From contig NZ_JAUFQP010000007.1 in assembly GCF_030409805.1 (NCBI RefSeq), positions 62,001 through 126,000 of the forward strand: DNA of 64,000 nt, in the 5' to 3' direction. Positions 35,727 through 45,355 of the stretch are shown in pieces (within the stretch, counting starts at the first letter, position 1; every line of letters begins with the position of its first letter). The translations under genes and the position numbers were made by a program. Below the pieces are notes generated by a model. That model saw nothing but the letters and a program-made list of their open reading frames with translations, made no database searches and was not told the origin of the DNA. This DNA is from Algibacter miyuki (GTDB lineage: Bacteria > Bacteroidota > Bacteroidia > Flavobacteriales > Flavobacteriaceae).

Positions 35727-35790
35727 CCCGTACGTCCTAATGGACATTGGATTTTAAGTCCAACGTGTCTACCAATTCCACCACTTCAGC
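35707..35790 (-). tRNA. tRNA-Leu (TAA)
   Basis: 84 nt with the long variable arm of class II tRNAs. Anticodon arm TTGGA-CTTAAAA-TCCAA (anticodon TAA); T arm CGGG-TTCAAGT-CCCG; acceptor GCTGAAG with CTTCAGT (first pair G-T), discriminator A. CCA is not encoded. Its 3' end is the element's integration site. Confidence 0.95.
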
Positions 35791-35820
35791 ATTGGAATAT
35801 TTTAAGGCAAAAATTCTCAG

Positions 35821-35892
35821 AGCGAAAGACGGGATTTGAACCCGCGACCCCCACCTTGGCAAGGTGATGCTCTACCCCTGAGCTACTTTCGC
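35821..35892 (-). tRNA. tRNA-Gly (GCC)
   Basis: 72 nt: acceptor GCGAAAG with CTTTCGC, D-loop AGCTCAGGGGTAGAGC, anticodon loop TTGCCAA (anticodon GCC), T arm CGGG-TTCAAAT-CCCG, discriminator T. It lies 30 bp before tRNA-Leu in one transcript. Confidence 0.96.
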
Positions 35893-35930
35893 AGTCTTTT
35901 AATGAACGAGCAATATTGCTATTGCGGTTG

Positions 35931-35960
35931 CAAATTTAAGACTTTTATTGGATTACCAAA
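35931..35960 (-). promoter_or_regulatory. promoter of tRNA-Gly/tRNA-Leu
   Basis: Minus strand TTTG, 18-bp spacer, TAAATTTG, then CAACCGC. It matches the Bacteroidota consensus and shares the 11-base TTTGCAACCGC with the tRNA-Phe promoter. Confidence 0.7.
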
Positions 35961-35990
35961 GCCTTTTTGAAAAAAAATTTAAAAAAACTT

Positions 35991-38603
35991 TTAACCTTGT
36001 TTTTTCTTTAGCAACATACGCTTGATTTCATTCAATTTCATAAGCGCTTCTACCGGTGTAAGTGTATCAATATCAATGTCTAAAATTTCTTCTTTAATAT
36101 TTTCCAGTAAAGGGTCGTCTAAATTAAAAAAACTGAGCTGCATGTCGTCTTGCATCGATTTTACTTTATTTGTGAGTTCTTCACTCGAATGCGACTTTTC
36201 TAACTTCTCTAAAATTTTGTTGGCACGACGTAAAACTTGTTGTGGCATGCCCGCCATTTTTGCCACATGAATTCCGAAACTATGCGCACTTCCCCCTTCA
36301 ACTAGCTTTCTCAAGAAAAGCACATTATCTTTTAATTCTTTTACTGAAACGTTGAAATTTTTAATACGTCCAAAAGTTTCCGTCATTTCATTCAGTTCAT
36401 GATAATGCGTCGCGAATAAGGTTTTCGGTTTCGCCGGGTGCTCATGCAAGTACTCGCTAATAGCCCAAGCAATCGAAATACCATCATAAGTACTCGTACC
36501 ACGTCCAATTTCATCTAAAAGAACCAAACTGCGTTCTGAGATGTTATTTAGAATAGACGCCGTCTCGTTCATTTCTACCATAAACGTCGATTCGCCCATC
36601 GAAATATTATCACTGGCACCTACTCTCGTAAATATTTTATCAACCAAACCAATCCGAGCCTCTTTTGCAGGCACAAAACTTCCCATTTGAGCCAATAGCA
36701 CAATAAGTGCGGTTTGACGTAAAATAGCCGATTTACCAGACATATTAGGCCCAGTAATCATGATAAGTTGTTGTGTGGTTCTATCTAAAAACACATCGTT
36801 GGCAATATAATCTTCGCCAATAGGCAATTGTTTTTCAATTACAGGGTGACGTCCTTCTTTAATTTCTAAATCGTGCGACTCATCAATAACTGGGTACACG
36901 TAATTATTATCTTTTGCCAGTTGAGCAAACCCACACAAACAATCTATTTGCCCAATTAAATAAGCATTTTGTTGCACGGCCTTGATATATTGGTTCATCC
37001 AACTTACCAATTCAGCAAATAATTTTTGCTCAATGGCTTGTATTTTATCTTCGGCACCTAAAATTTTGGCTTCGTATTCTTTTAATTCTTCGGTAATATA
37101 ACGTTCTGCATTTACCAAAGTTTGTTTTCTAATCCACTCTTCGGGCACCTTATCTTTATGCGTGTTTCGAACTTCTATATAATACCCAAATACGTTATTC
37201 GAAGCTATCTTAAGCGAAGTAATCCCTGTGCGTTCGCTTTCGCGTTCGAGCATGCCATTTAAATAATCTTTCCCTGAGGTTGAAAGTGCTCGTAATTCAT
37301 CTAATTCTTTAGAGAATCCTTCAGCAATACTATTTCCTTTTAAAACATTTACAGGCGCTTCTTCATTTAAAGTTTCTTTAATTTTAGCACGCAACACATT
37401 ACAACTTTGTAACGTATCTCCAATAATTTTTAAGGAATCGTTATCGCAATCGGACGCTAAAGTTTTTATAGGAACTATAGCTTCTAATGAATTTTTAAGT
37501 TGAATAACCTCGCGCGGATTCACTTTAGTAGTAGCCACCTTAGAAATTAATCGCTCTAAATCACCAATGCCTTTAATATGGTTTTGAATACTTAAAAGCG
37601 TAGCATCTTCGGACGTTAAAAAATGAACTACCTCATGACGTAGTTTTATTTTGGCTACACTCTTTAACGGTAATGCCAACCAACGTTTTAGCAACCTGCC
37701 ACCCATGGGTGAAATGGTTTTATCAATAACATTTAAAAGCGTTACGGCATTATTATTTGTAGAATTATAAAGTTCTAAGTTTCGAATAGTGAAACGATCC
37801 ATCCACACATAATCATCTTCTGCAATACGAGAAATTGATGTGATGTGTTGCAGTTTATGATGCTGTGTTTCGCCTAAATAATGAAGAATAGATCCGGAAG
37901 CAATCACGCCTTCTTGTAAATCTTCAACACCGAAACCTTTAAGTGTTTTAGTATCAAAATGTTTTACTAGAGTCTCGTAAGCATAATCGGTTTGATATAC
38001 CCAATCTTCTAAATAAAACGTGTGAAAATCGTCGCCAAAAGTTTCATTAAACTTAGCGCGTTTTTGTTTAGAGACTAAAACCTCACTGGGGCTAAAATTT
38101 TGCAGTAACTTATCGATATACTCCGCATTACCTTGAGAAGTTAAAAATTCCCCGGTTGAAATATCTAAAAACGAAATTCCTATATTTTTTTTATCGAAAT
38201 AAACAGAACATAAAAAATTGTTCGATTTAGACACTAAAACCTCATCGTTTAAAGCTACGCCCGGTGTTACCAATTCAGTAACGCCACGTTTTACAATATT
38301 TTTGGTTTGTTTTGGATCTTCGAGTTGGTCGCAAATAGCCACGCGTTCGCCTGCTTTTACCAACTTAGGCAAATAGGTGTTTAAAGAATGATGCGGAAAA
38401 CCGGCAAGTTCTATTTCGCTTTCGCTACCGGCTCCACGTTTGGTTAAAATAATCCCTAAAATACCGGCCGTTTTAACAGCATCCGAACCAAAGGTTTCGT
38501 AAAAATCGCCTACTCTAAATAATAACAATGCATCGGGGTATTTCGCCTTGATAGCATTATATTGTTTCATTAACGGAGTTACTTTTTTACTTTTTGTTGC
38601 CAA
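35991..38603 (-). CDS. mutS: DNA mismatch repair protein MutS
   Basis: 870 residues, full length. It recognises base mismatches and recruits MutL. The N-terminal mismatch-binding domain has [12 protein letters not shown] (about 28-39, the Phe-x-Glu wedge region FYETF). The connector, core and clamp domains follow. The C-terminal ATPase has Walker [16 protein letters not shown] (about 617-631), [18 protein letters not shown], Walker [17 protein letters not shown], and [11 protein letters not shown]. The end is an HTH dimerisation region. It stands alone, upstream of the tRNA-Gly/Leu operon on the same strand. Confidence 0.97.
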   Translation of the reverse strand: MATKSKKVTPLMKQYNAIKAKYPDALLLFRVGDFYETFGSDAVKTAGILGIILTKRGAGSESEIELAGFPHHSLNTYLPKLVKAGERVAICDQLEDPKQTKNIVKRGVTELVTPGVALNDEVLVSKSNNFLCSVYFDKKNIGISFLDISTGEFLTSQGNAEYIDKLLQNFSPSEVLVSKQKRAKFNETFGDDFHTFYLEDWVYQTDYAYETLVKHFDTKTLKGFGVEDLQEGVIASGSILHYLGETQHHKLQHITSISRIAEDDYVWMDRFTIRNLELYNSTNNNAVTLLNVIDKTISPMGGRLLKRWLALPLKSVAKIKLRHEVVHFLTSEDATLLSIQNHIKGIGDLERLISKVATTKVNPREVIQLKNSLEAIVPIKTLASDCDNDSLKIIGDTLQSCNVLRAKIKETLNEEAPVNVLKGNSIAEGFSKELDELRALSTSGKDYLNGMLERESERTGITSLKIASNNVFGYYIEVRNTHKDKVPEEWIRKQTLVNAERYITEELKEYEAKILGAEDKIQAIEQKLFAELVSWMNQYIKAVQQNAYLIGQIDCLCGFAQLAKDNNYVYPVIDESHDLEIKEGRHPVIEKQLPIGEDYIANDVFLDRTTQQLIMITGPNMSGKSAILRQTALIVLLAQMGSFVPAKEARIGLVDKIFTRVGASDNISMGESTFMVEMNETASILNNISERSLVLLDEIGRGTSTYDGISIAWAISEYLHEHPAKPKTLFATHYHELNEMTETFGRIKNFNVSVKELKDNVLFLRKLVEGGSAHSFGIHVAKMAGMPQQVLRRANKILEKLEKSHSSEELTNKVKSMQDDMQLSFFNLDDPLLENIKEEILDIDIDTLTPVEALMKLNEIKRMLLKKKQG

Positions 38604-38945
38604 TGGATATCTGTTTTAGTAAGTTTGCTAAAGTAACTATTATTCTATTTTTTTTGAAGTGGAACGCCTAGAAGTTATCGCTAATTGTTCACAATTTTAA
38701 GTTTATGGACAACCACCGATTTTAGTTGTGATTTATAAAACAATTTTCAGGCTTGAGTAAGCACATAACCGTGGCGCGTTAGGGATTGGAGCATTGTTGG
38801 AGCTCTTTTTGTGTTGTTGCACCTATGCAACACAAAAAAGCGACTACAGAAAGCCCGACCCTTGGGGAACGCCATAAAAAACCAAATTTAATTAAATAAA
38901 AATGTTTCGCTTTCGCGGAATAAAAAATATAATTCATCAAGTATC
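38604..38945. other. gene-free stretch between mutS and the SpoU methylase gene
   Basis: 342 bp between divergent genes. No reading frame is supported. It contains copy A of the dispersed structured repeat (38776-38873) and must contain promoters for both flanking genes. Confidence 0.6.
38776..38873 (+). repeat. dispersed structured repeat, copy A
   Basis: 98 bp opening GCGTTAGGGATTG and ending GGGGAACGCC, with GCGTT/AACGC as short terminal inverted repeats. The interior holds a strong hairpin (TTTTTGTGTTG with CAACACAAAAA) and AGAAAGCCCGACCC before the end. Same family as 55516-55604 and 58684-58854. Confidence 0.8.
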
Positions 38946-39482
38946 ATGCGTAAATTAAAAAATAGTGAACTGGACCGATTGAGTGTTGACGACTTTAAGG
39001 AAGCAGCGAAAACACCTGTAATTATTGTGCTTGACAACATTAGAAGTTTAAATAATATTGGATCGGTGTTTAGAACGAGTGATGCGTTTTTAGTTGAAAA
39101 AATCTACCTCTGTGGCATTACGGCAACGCCACCACACAAGGATATTCATAAAACAGCTTTAGGAAGTACCGATACTGTGGCGTGGGAATATATTGAAAAC
39201 ACGATGGGTTTAGTTGAAAAACTAAAAGCCGAAAACGTGAAAATTTGCGCGATTGAACAGGCCGAAAACGCCACGATGCTAAACGATTTTACACCTGAAA
39301 CAGATGTAAAATACGCGCTTGTTTTTGGAAATGAAGTGAAAGGCGTGGCGCAAAATGTAGTTTCGGCAAGTGATATAGTTATTGAAATTCCGCAATTTGG
39401 CACAAAGCATTCGCTGAATATCTCGGTGAGCTGTGGTGTTGTGGTTTGGGATGTGTTTTCTAAGTTATTAGCAAATAAATAG
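38946..39482 (+). CDS. SpoU/TrmH family RNA methyltransferase
   Basis: 178 residues, a single SPOUT domain without the extra N-terminal RNA-binding domain. Motif 1 is LDNIRSLNNIGSVFRTSDAF (about 30-49), motif 2 YALVFGNEVKGV (about 120-131), motif 3 IEIPQFGTKHSLNISVSCGV (about 146-165) at the trefoil-knot SAM site. It probably 2'-O-methylates tRNA or rRNA; the target is not predictable. The next gene starts five bases after its stop, suggesting co-transcription. Confidence 0.9.
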   Translation: MRKLKNSELDRLSVDDFKEAAKTPVIIVLDNIRSLNNIGSVFRTSDAFLVEKIYLCGITATPPHKDIHKTALGSTDTVAWEYIENTMGLVEKLKAENVKICAIEQAENATMLNDFTPETDVKYALVFGNEVKGVAQNVVSASDIVIEIPQFGTKHSLNISVSCGVVVWDVFSKLLANK

Positions 39483-39487
39483 TTTAG

Positions 39488-40159
39488 GTGGCAAAACGAA
39501 AAAAGACGCCGTGGCCAACTAAGGATGCGATGACTCAGGTTTACGATATGAAACTTTGGGGCGGAACCGGATTTGATTTTTACTCTGGTGAAGGCTCTCA
39601 CAATCCTGAAATTATTGAGCCGTACTTACAGGTGTTGACTGCTTTTTTGAAATCGCACAAATCACTTTTAACCGTTTGCGATTTGGGTTGCGGCGATTTT
39701 AATATTGGTAAACACCTAACTCAATTTACTAAAACATATTTTGCGATTGATATTGTTGAAAGCCTAATTGAAAGAAATAAAATTTTATTTCAGGAGGAAA
39801 ACCTAGAATTTCAATGTTTAAATATTGTTGAGGCCCCACTTCCTCAGGCCGATTGCGTTATTCTTAGACAAGTATTACAACATTTATCTAATGCTGAAAT
39901 TGAAAAAGTCGCGAAAAAACTAATGAATTACAAGTACGTTATTCTTACGGAACATGTGCCCACAGGCGATTTTACACCAAATAAAGATATTATTTCTGGG
40001 CAAGGCATCCGAATAAAAAAGAATAGTGGTGTTAACTTATTAGAGCCACCTTTTAATTTGAAAGTTCAAGAAGCTACAAAACTTGGCGAACATATTTTGA
40101 ACGATGGAAAAGGACAGATTGTAACGTGGTTATTTACAAATCTCACCCAAAACCCATAA
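39488..40159 (+). CDS. class I SAM-dependent methyltransferase
   Basis: 223 residues from a GTG at 39488, which is five bases after the upstream stop and gives a lysine-rich start (AKRKKTPWP). The SAM motif I is VCDLGCGDFNIGKHL (about 58-72), with an acidic end of strand 2 (FAIDIVESLIERN) and CVILRQVLQHLSNAEI as post-motif strand 4. The substrate is unknown. Its last 30 bases overlap the end of the convergent folK-dnk gene. Confidence 0.85.
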   Translation: MAKRKKTPWPTKDAMTQVYDMKLWGGTGFDFYSGEGSHNPEIIEPYLQVLTAFLKSHKSLLTVCDLGCGDFNIGKHLTQFTKTYFAIDIVESLIERNKILFQEENLEFQCLNIVEAPLPQADCVILRQVLQHLSNAEIEKVAKKLMNYKYVILTEHVPTGDFTPNKDIISGQGIRIKKNSGVNLLEPPFNLKVQEATKLGEHILNDGKGQIVTWLFTNLTQNP

Positions 40160-41257
40160 ATAATCTGTGCGATTCTCCACAAAATCCTTATCGGAAATAT
40201 CAATAATTTTTACATTGAAATTCGGTTGCGTTTTTAAGAACTCTAAATAACCCGAATTAATTTTTTCTAAATAATCATCTTCAATATTTTGCTCGTAATC
40301 GCGTCCGCGTTTTTTAATATTCTGCTGTAACCGTTCGGTATTTTGATATAAATAGATATATAAATCGGGCTGACGTAAATCTTTATACATCATATAAAAC
40401 AACTTTCGATACAAACTAAACTCGTCGCCTTTAAGTGTGATTTTAGAAAAAATGAGTGATTTATACACATCGTAATCGCTCACAATAAAATCTTTAAACA
40501 AATCGAGTTGTGCAAAATCTTCTGTAATCTGCTGGTACCTATCCGTTAAATAAGCCATTTCTACCGTAAAAGCGTACCGTTTTGGGTCTTCGTAAAATTT
40601 AGGTAAAAAGGGGTTTTCAGTAAAACGTTCCAAAATAGACTTCGCGTTAAAATCTTGCGCTATCATTTTTGTTAAACTCGTTTTTCCAGCACCAATATTA
40701 CCTTCAATAGCAATGTAATTATATTTTGAAAAATCGAGACGCTCCAATGGGTTTTTCAAAGTATCTTCTAATGGTGACAACACAGAATCGTCCGCACACT
40801 CCGTTAACAAAGCCGATACACTTTTATTAAATTTAGGATGCGTCATTTTAGCAGCCACATCATGCAATGGCAACAACACAAATTTACGTTTCTGCATTTC
40901 GGGGTGTGGCACCATCAAGGTTTCGGTGCTAATTATTTCTTGTTCAGAAAAAATAATATCCAAATCAATTTCACGAGCCTCGTACACCTCAGTTTGCTTA
41001 GGCTTTCGCCCTAACTGCGTTTCAATTTCTTGTAAGATTTCTAGAATTACTTGAGGCCTTAAATAACTTTCTAAAACTAAACAGGCATTATAAAAATCGT
41101 CACTTTCAAAACCAAACGCAGGCGATTGATACACTTTGGAAATCGCCTTAATATTGCCAACTTCAAGATGTATGGCTTCAATAGCATGTTGCAAATTTTC
41201 AAGTTTATCGCCTTTATTACTTCCTAAAGCAATATGAAATGTGGTTGGTTTTGTCAT
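40130..41257 (-). CDS. folK: FolK-deoxynucleoside kinase fusion
   Basis: 375 residues from the ATG at 41257 (a TTG at 41269 is less likely). Residues 1 to about 160 are 6-hydroxymethyl-7,8-dihydropterin pyrophosphokinase (HIALGSNKGDKLENL, SPAFGFESDDFYNAC, EAREIDLDIIF, VPHPEMQKRKFVLLPL). Residues about 175-375 are a deoxynucleoside kinase: P-loop IEGNIGAGKTSL, the ERF motif region ILERFTENPFLP, VSDYDVYKS and the lid-like KRGRDYEQNI. It links folate synthesis and nucleoside salvage in one chain. The combination recurs in Bacteroidota. Confidence 0.93.
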   Translation of the reverse strand: MTKPTTFHIALGSNKGDKLENLQHAIEAIHLEVGNIKAISKVYQSPAFGFESDDFYNACLVLESYLRPQVILEILQEIETQLGRKPKQTEVYEAREIDLDIIFSEQEIISTETLMVPHPEMQKRKFVLLPLHDVAAKMTHPKFNKSVSALLTECADDSVLSPLEDTLKNPLERLDFSKYNYIAIEGNIGAGKTSLTKMIAQDFNAKSILERFTENPFLPKFYEDPKRYAFTVEMAYLTDRYQQITEDFAQLDLFKDFIVSDYDVYKSLIFSKITLKGDEFSLYRKLFYMMYKDLRQPDLYIYLYQNTERLQQNIKKRGRDYEQNIEDDYLEKINSGYLEFLKTQPNFNVKIIDISDKDFVENRTDYLWVLGEICK

Positions 41258-41330
41258 AAGTATCGGCAAAATAATGAAAACTAAATGGTTTCATTGTATA
41301 TTTACCCGAGGTATTTATTCACAACTTTGC

Positions 41331-42035
41331 ATGACATTAAAAGACAGACTTGCTGCCCAACGGATTTACATGCTTTTGGGTGCCTTATTTATAACCTCGT
41401 TAGTAGTTTCTAACTTAATTTTTCAGAAATTTTTCTATTGGTATCCTTTCGATATTGAAATTTTTGGGAGTAAACTATTTGAAGTTTCCGTAGGTATTCT
41501 CCCCTACCCAATTACGTTTTTAATCACGGATTTAATCAGTGAAATTTATGGCAAAAAACGTGCAAACCAAGTGGTTGTCGCTGGTATATTTGCTTCATTT
41601 TTTTCATTATTAATAGTTTACGTTTCAAATGTGGTCCCCGCCACACCGTGGTCTCCTGTTCAAAATGGCATGTTTAACACCGTTTTTGGCAACACCATTT
41701 TAGCCGTTTTTGCGAGTATGATGGCGTATTTATTTGCGCAATTTATCGATATTCAAATTTATCATTTCTGGAAACAACTTACCAAAGGGAAACATTTATG
41801 GCTTCGGAATAATTTTTCAACCTTTTTATCGCAATTTGTAGACACCTTCACTGTTGTTGGCCTGCTTTGTATTTTCGATATTATTGCCTGGGATCGGTTT
41901 TTAGGACTTTTATTAAGCGGTTTCATCTTTAAAGTGATCATTGCATTCATAGATACACCATTTTTATATTTAGGTGTGTTTTTATTCCGTAAACGTTTCA
42001 ACCTTAAAGTAAACGAGGAAATTGAATTGCTATAA
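41331..42035 (+). CDS. queuosine precursor transporter (VUT/YhhQ family)
   Basis: 234 residues from the ATG at 41331; an upstream start at 41241 would overlap the divergent folK-dnk gene. Six membrane helices with family marks: SNLIFQKFF in helix 1, GILPYPITFLITDLISEIYG (about 61-80), VVPATPWSP, and LSQFVDTFTVVGLL (about 167-180). YhhQ-type proteins import preQ0/preQ1 for queuosine tRNA modification. No queuosine synthesis gene is nearby. Confidence 0.9.
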   Translation: MTLKDRLAAQRIYMLLGALFITSLVVSNLIFQKFFYWYPFDIEIFGSKLFEVSVGILPYPITFLITDLISEIYGKKRANQVVVAGIFASFFSLLIVYVSNVVPATPWSPVQNGMFNTVFGNTILAVFASMMAYLFAQFIDIQIYHFWKQLTKGKHLWLRNNFSTFLSQFVDTFTVVGLLCIFDIIAWDRFLGLLLSGFIFKVIIAFIDTPFLYLGVFLFRKRFNLKVNEEIELL

Positions 42036-42131
42036 ACTTTACCTTACATTCCGTTAAAATTAACATAAACCCCTTAGTATATTAAACTTTAAACCCGATT
42101 TTTGCGTATATATTTATATAGACGCCTACTT

Positions 42132-44819
42132 ATGAAAAAAGTTTTAAAAATAGCGGGAATTACCGCACTTACACTTATTATTTTATTAATTGCACTTCCT
42201 TTTGTTTTCCAAGGTAAAATACAAGGTATGGTGAAACAGTTTATAAACGAAAACTTAAACGCGAATGTTGAATTTAGCGATGTTAGTCTGAGTTTTATCC
42301 GCAGTTTTCCGGAAGCTCAAGTTAACATTAACGATTTGGTTATTACCAATTTTGAACCATTTAAGGATGAAACCCTGCTCTCTACAAAATCGATTGCTTT
42401 TACCGTTTCTATCCCTGAATTATTCAAAACCGCTAGTGAAGAGGCTATTGTTGTAAATAGTATTTATATAGATGAAGCTTTGGTAACGCTTAAAACCAAT
42501 GCAGCTGGCGTAACCAATTACGACATTACAAAAACCGATACCAACACAACGGAAACTACTTCGGAGTCTAGTAGCTTTGCATTTAGCATTGAAGATTACA
42601 GCATTGACAATAGTACTTTTAATTATATTGATGAAGGCTCTAAAATGAGTTTTCACCTTACCGCATTAAACCATAATGGTAGTGGTACATTTTCGGGAGA
42701 CACTTCGGAATTGGATACAAACACAGAAGCTAACGTCAGTTTTATGATGGATAGCACAAACTATTTAGATAATCACGCCATAAAACTAGGCGCTTTAATC
42801 GACTTAGATTTAGCAAACAGCAAATACACCTTTAAAGAAAACAAAGGTTACATTAACAAACTTCCTATTGAATTTGATGGTTTTGTAAGGTTATTGGACG
42901 ACGATAAAGGTCAAGAAATTGATATTACCTTTAAAAATCCAGAATCGGACTTTAAAAACTTTTTAGCTTTAATTCCAGAAAGTTATTCTGGCAGCCTCGA
43001 TGGTGTAGAAACTAGTGGCGATTTCAAAATAAATGGTATAATAAAAGGTATTAATTCTGATGAAACGATCCCGACTTTAGATATCAACATTGTATCAAAC
43101 AATGCATCATTTAAATATCCTGATTTACCAAAACGTGTTGAAAACATTGTGATTAATACTACTATAAAAAACACAACAGGTATTTTAGATGACACTTACG
43201 TGGATTTGAATACGCTTAACTTCAAAATAGATAACGATGTTTTTAAATCGTCTGCAAGTATTAAAAACATCACAAAAAACATGTTTATAAATGCCAATTT
43301 AGACGGTGTTTTAAACCTCGCAAACATATCACAGGCATATCCAGTGACTTTAGAAAACGAACTTACCGGAATTTTAAAAGCAAAACTAAGCACATCTTTT
43401 GATATGAATGCGATTGAAACCAATGCTTTTGAACGCATTAAAAGCAGTGGCTCAGCAAGTGTAACTAATTTTGTTTTTTCTTCGGATGATATGGCAAACC
43501 CAATTGAAATTTCCGAAGCTAATTTAACTTTCAATCCAACCACAGTGGCTTTAAATCAGTTTAAAGCCAAAACAGGAGAAAGTGATTTAAATGCCTCTGG
43601 AACGATAACCAACTTATTAGGGTTTTTATTGAGTGACACTGCCTTAAAAGGAAATTTCGACCTCAACTCAAACGTGTTTAAAGTGAGCGATTTTATGTCG
43701 GAAAGCGAAACTGCTTCTACTGAAAACCAAAGCACAAGCGCTAGTGAGTCTTTAAAAATTCCAGCATTTTTAGATTGCACCATAAACGCCAACGCTAAAA
43801 CAGTAGTTTACGATAATTTAAACTTAACGAGTGTTACAGGTACACTTTTAATAAAAGACCAAACAGCAACATTAAGCAATGTAACTTCAAGTCTTTTCGA
43901 TGGTGCACTTACTGTTTCTGGCGATGTATCTACAAAAACTGAAATACCAACATTCAATTTCAGTTTAGGCGCTAATAATTTCGATATTTCAAAATCTTTT
44001 CAAGGCTTAGAATTACTTCAAAACATAGCTCCTATTGCTAAAATACTTCAAGGTAAACTAAACACTAGCATGAATTTATCGGGTAGTTTAGACAAAGAAT
44101 TTTTACCGAATTTAAGCACAATTTCAGGTAATGCTTTAGCTGAATTATTAACCACAAACTTAAGCGAAAGCAAAACCGGGTTAATGAGTAAATTGGAAAG
44201 TTCTATTGATTTTATCGATTTCAGTAAATTGGATTTAAAAGACTTAAAAACGACATTAGAATTTGCCAACGGACAAGTAAGCGTTAAACCTTTCGATATA
44301 AAATATAAGGATATTGCCATTACGGTTTCGGGAGCTCATGGTTTTGACAAAACCCTTAATTACAACGCCGTTTTTAACGTGCCTGCAAAATATTTAGGAA
44401 ATGAGGTTACTAATCTATTAAGCAAAATTGATAGCGAAGACGCTAACAACATCACGATTCCTGTTACAGCAAATATTGGCGGATCGTATACAAGTCCAAC
44501 CGTTAAAACAGATTTAACAAGTGGCGTTACCAACCTTACGAAACAACTAGTTGAAATTGAAAAACAAAAACTACTGAATAAAGGAAAAGATAAAGTTTCC
44601 GATTTAATTGGAGGTATCATTTCTGGTAACAAAACAAAAACAGATTCAACCAAAGCCACACAAACTGACGCTATAAAAGATGCGCTTGGCGGTATTATTT
44701 CAGGAAATAAAACACAAACTGACACCACAAAAACCACACAAAAAACAAATACTACAGACGCGGTTAAAAATGTACTTGGTGGTTTCTTGAAGAAAAAAAC
44801 GCAAGACACGGTGCAGTAA
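42132..44819 (+). CDS. AsmA-family envelope protein
   Basis: 895 residues from the ATG at 42132 (the TTG at 42102 is less likely). One N-terminal membrane anchor (about 5-25) is followed by the AsmA N-terminal region (NENLNANVEFSDVSLSFIRS, FPEAQVNINDLVITN) and a long repeated strand pattern like the bridge-type AsmA/TamB proteins thought to move phospholipids between membranes. The C-terminus is odd: a Thr/Lys/Gln-rich low-complexity tail with a repeated unit (LGGIISGNKTQTD) about two and a half times. It is a single gene with its own terminator. Confidence 0.88.
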   Translation: MKKVLKIAGITALTLIILLIALPFVFQGKIQGMVKQFINENLNANVEFSDVSLSFIRSFPEAQVNINDLVITNFEPFKDETLLSTKSIAFTVSIPELFKTASEEAIVVNSIYIDEALVTLKTNAAGVTNYDITKTDTNTTETTSESSSFAFSIEDYSIDNSTFNYIDEGSKMSFHLTALNHNGSGTFSGDTSELDTNTEANVSFMMDSTNYLDNHAIKLGALIDLDLANSKYTFKENKGYINKLPIEFDGFVRLLDDDKGQEIDITFKNPESDFKNFLALIPESYSGSLDGVETSGDFKINGIIKGINSDETIPTLDINIVSNNASFKYPDLPKRVENIVINTTIKNTTGILDDTYVDLNTLNFKIDNDVFKSSASIKNITKNMFINANLDGVLNLANISQAYPVTLENELTGILKAKLSTSFDMNAIETNAFERIKSSGSASVTNFVFSSDDMANPIEISEANLTFNPTTVALNQFKAKTGESDLNASGTITNLLGFLLSDTALKGNFDLNSNVFKVSDFMSESETASTENQSTSASESLKIPAFLDCTINANAKTVVYDNLNLTSVTGTLLIKDQTATLSNVTSSLFDGALTVSGDVSTKTEIPTFNFSLGANNFDISKSFQGLELLQNIAPIAKILQGKLNTSMNLSGSLDKEFLPNLSTISGNALAELLTTNLSESKTGLMSKLESSIDFIDFSKLDLKDLKTTLEFANGQVSVKPFDIKYKDIAITVSGAHGFDKTLNYNAVFNVPAKYLGNEVTNLLSKIDSEDANNITIPVTANIGGSYTSPTVKTDLTSGVTNLTKQLVEIEKQKLLNKGKDKVSDLIGGIISGNKTKTDSTKATQTDAIKDALGGIISGNKTQTDTTKTTQKTNTTDAVKNVLGGFLKKKTQDTVQ

Positions 44820-44849
44820 TTTCTGTTTAAAACTTCCGAAGAAAAAGGA

Positions 44850-44896
44850 AAAGCCATAAAAACACGAATAAATAATTCATGTTTTTATGGCTTTTT
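44850..44896 (+). terminator. rho-independent terminator after the AsmA gene
   Basis: AAGCCATAAAAACA pairs with TGTTTTTATGGCTT around a 17-base loop, then nine T. It also suits the convergent XrtF pair. Confidence 0.85.
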
Positions 44897-44926
44897 TTTT
44901 CATAATATAACCTACGGAATAGTTCG

Positions 44927-45355
44927 CTACTTTGTGATTTTATGATAGTAAAAAGCAGGCAACAATAAGATTAAAATAACGGGCTGAATTAAGAAGCGCC
45001 GTAAATTAAAAAACATATAATAATCGGCTTGTTTCGGATTGATTACAAAGTATAAATACCCACAAATTAAAAGCAGAAATGCGATACCATAAATATACAT
45101 AGAGAACTTTATAATACTTCGTTCTCTAAAAACCACGTAAAGAATTGTTAAAGAAACCACAGTATTTAAAACATACCGCAGCGTTGTAAAACTCACCAAT
45201 TTTAGTAATTCGCGTCGTGGACTATCAACGTATAAATAATCGTTTTTAAAGAATGTTAAATACGGATCGTAAAATAACTCATGCTCAAACCATCGAATTA
45301 AAACGAGTAATCCGAATAAAAAGGAAAGTAAAACATATCGTATTAATTTAGACAT
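44927..45355 (-). CDS. exosortase F-associated membrane protein
   Basis: 142 residues with four membrane helices (about 5-23, 58-78, 86-106, 116-138). Its N-terminal loop has the family-type WFEHELFYDPYLTFFKNDY and PRRELLKL, and a later FNLRRFLIQP. It lies directly downstream of xrtF with an eight-base overlap, the arrangement that defines the XrtF-associated protein in Flavobacteriia. Its role in substrate processing is unknown. Confidence 0.85.
   Translation of the reverse strand: MSKLIRYVLLSFLFGLLVLIRWFEHELFYDPYLTFFKNDYLYVDSPRRELLKLVSFTTLRYVLNTVVSLTILYVVFRERSIIKFSMYIYGIAFLLLICGYLYFVINPKQADYYMFFNLRRFLIQPVILILLLPAFYYHKITK

Noticed and set aside
35631..35867. 78-codon frame across tRNA-Leu and tRNA-Gly
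   Set aside because: It is the tRNA genes and the arm repeat read in a protein frame.
36022..36270. Plus-strand frame inside mutS
   Set aside because: Lies within an intact, clearly conserved mutS and has Ser-rich shadow composition.
44360..44857. 165-codon minus-strand frame inside the AsmA gene
   Set aside because: It is the shadow of the low-complexity AsmA C-terminus; Val/Phe/Ser-rich translation without any domain.
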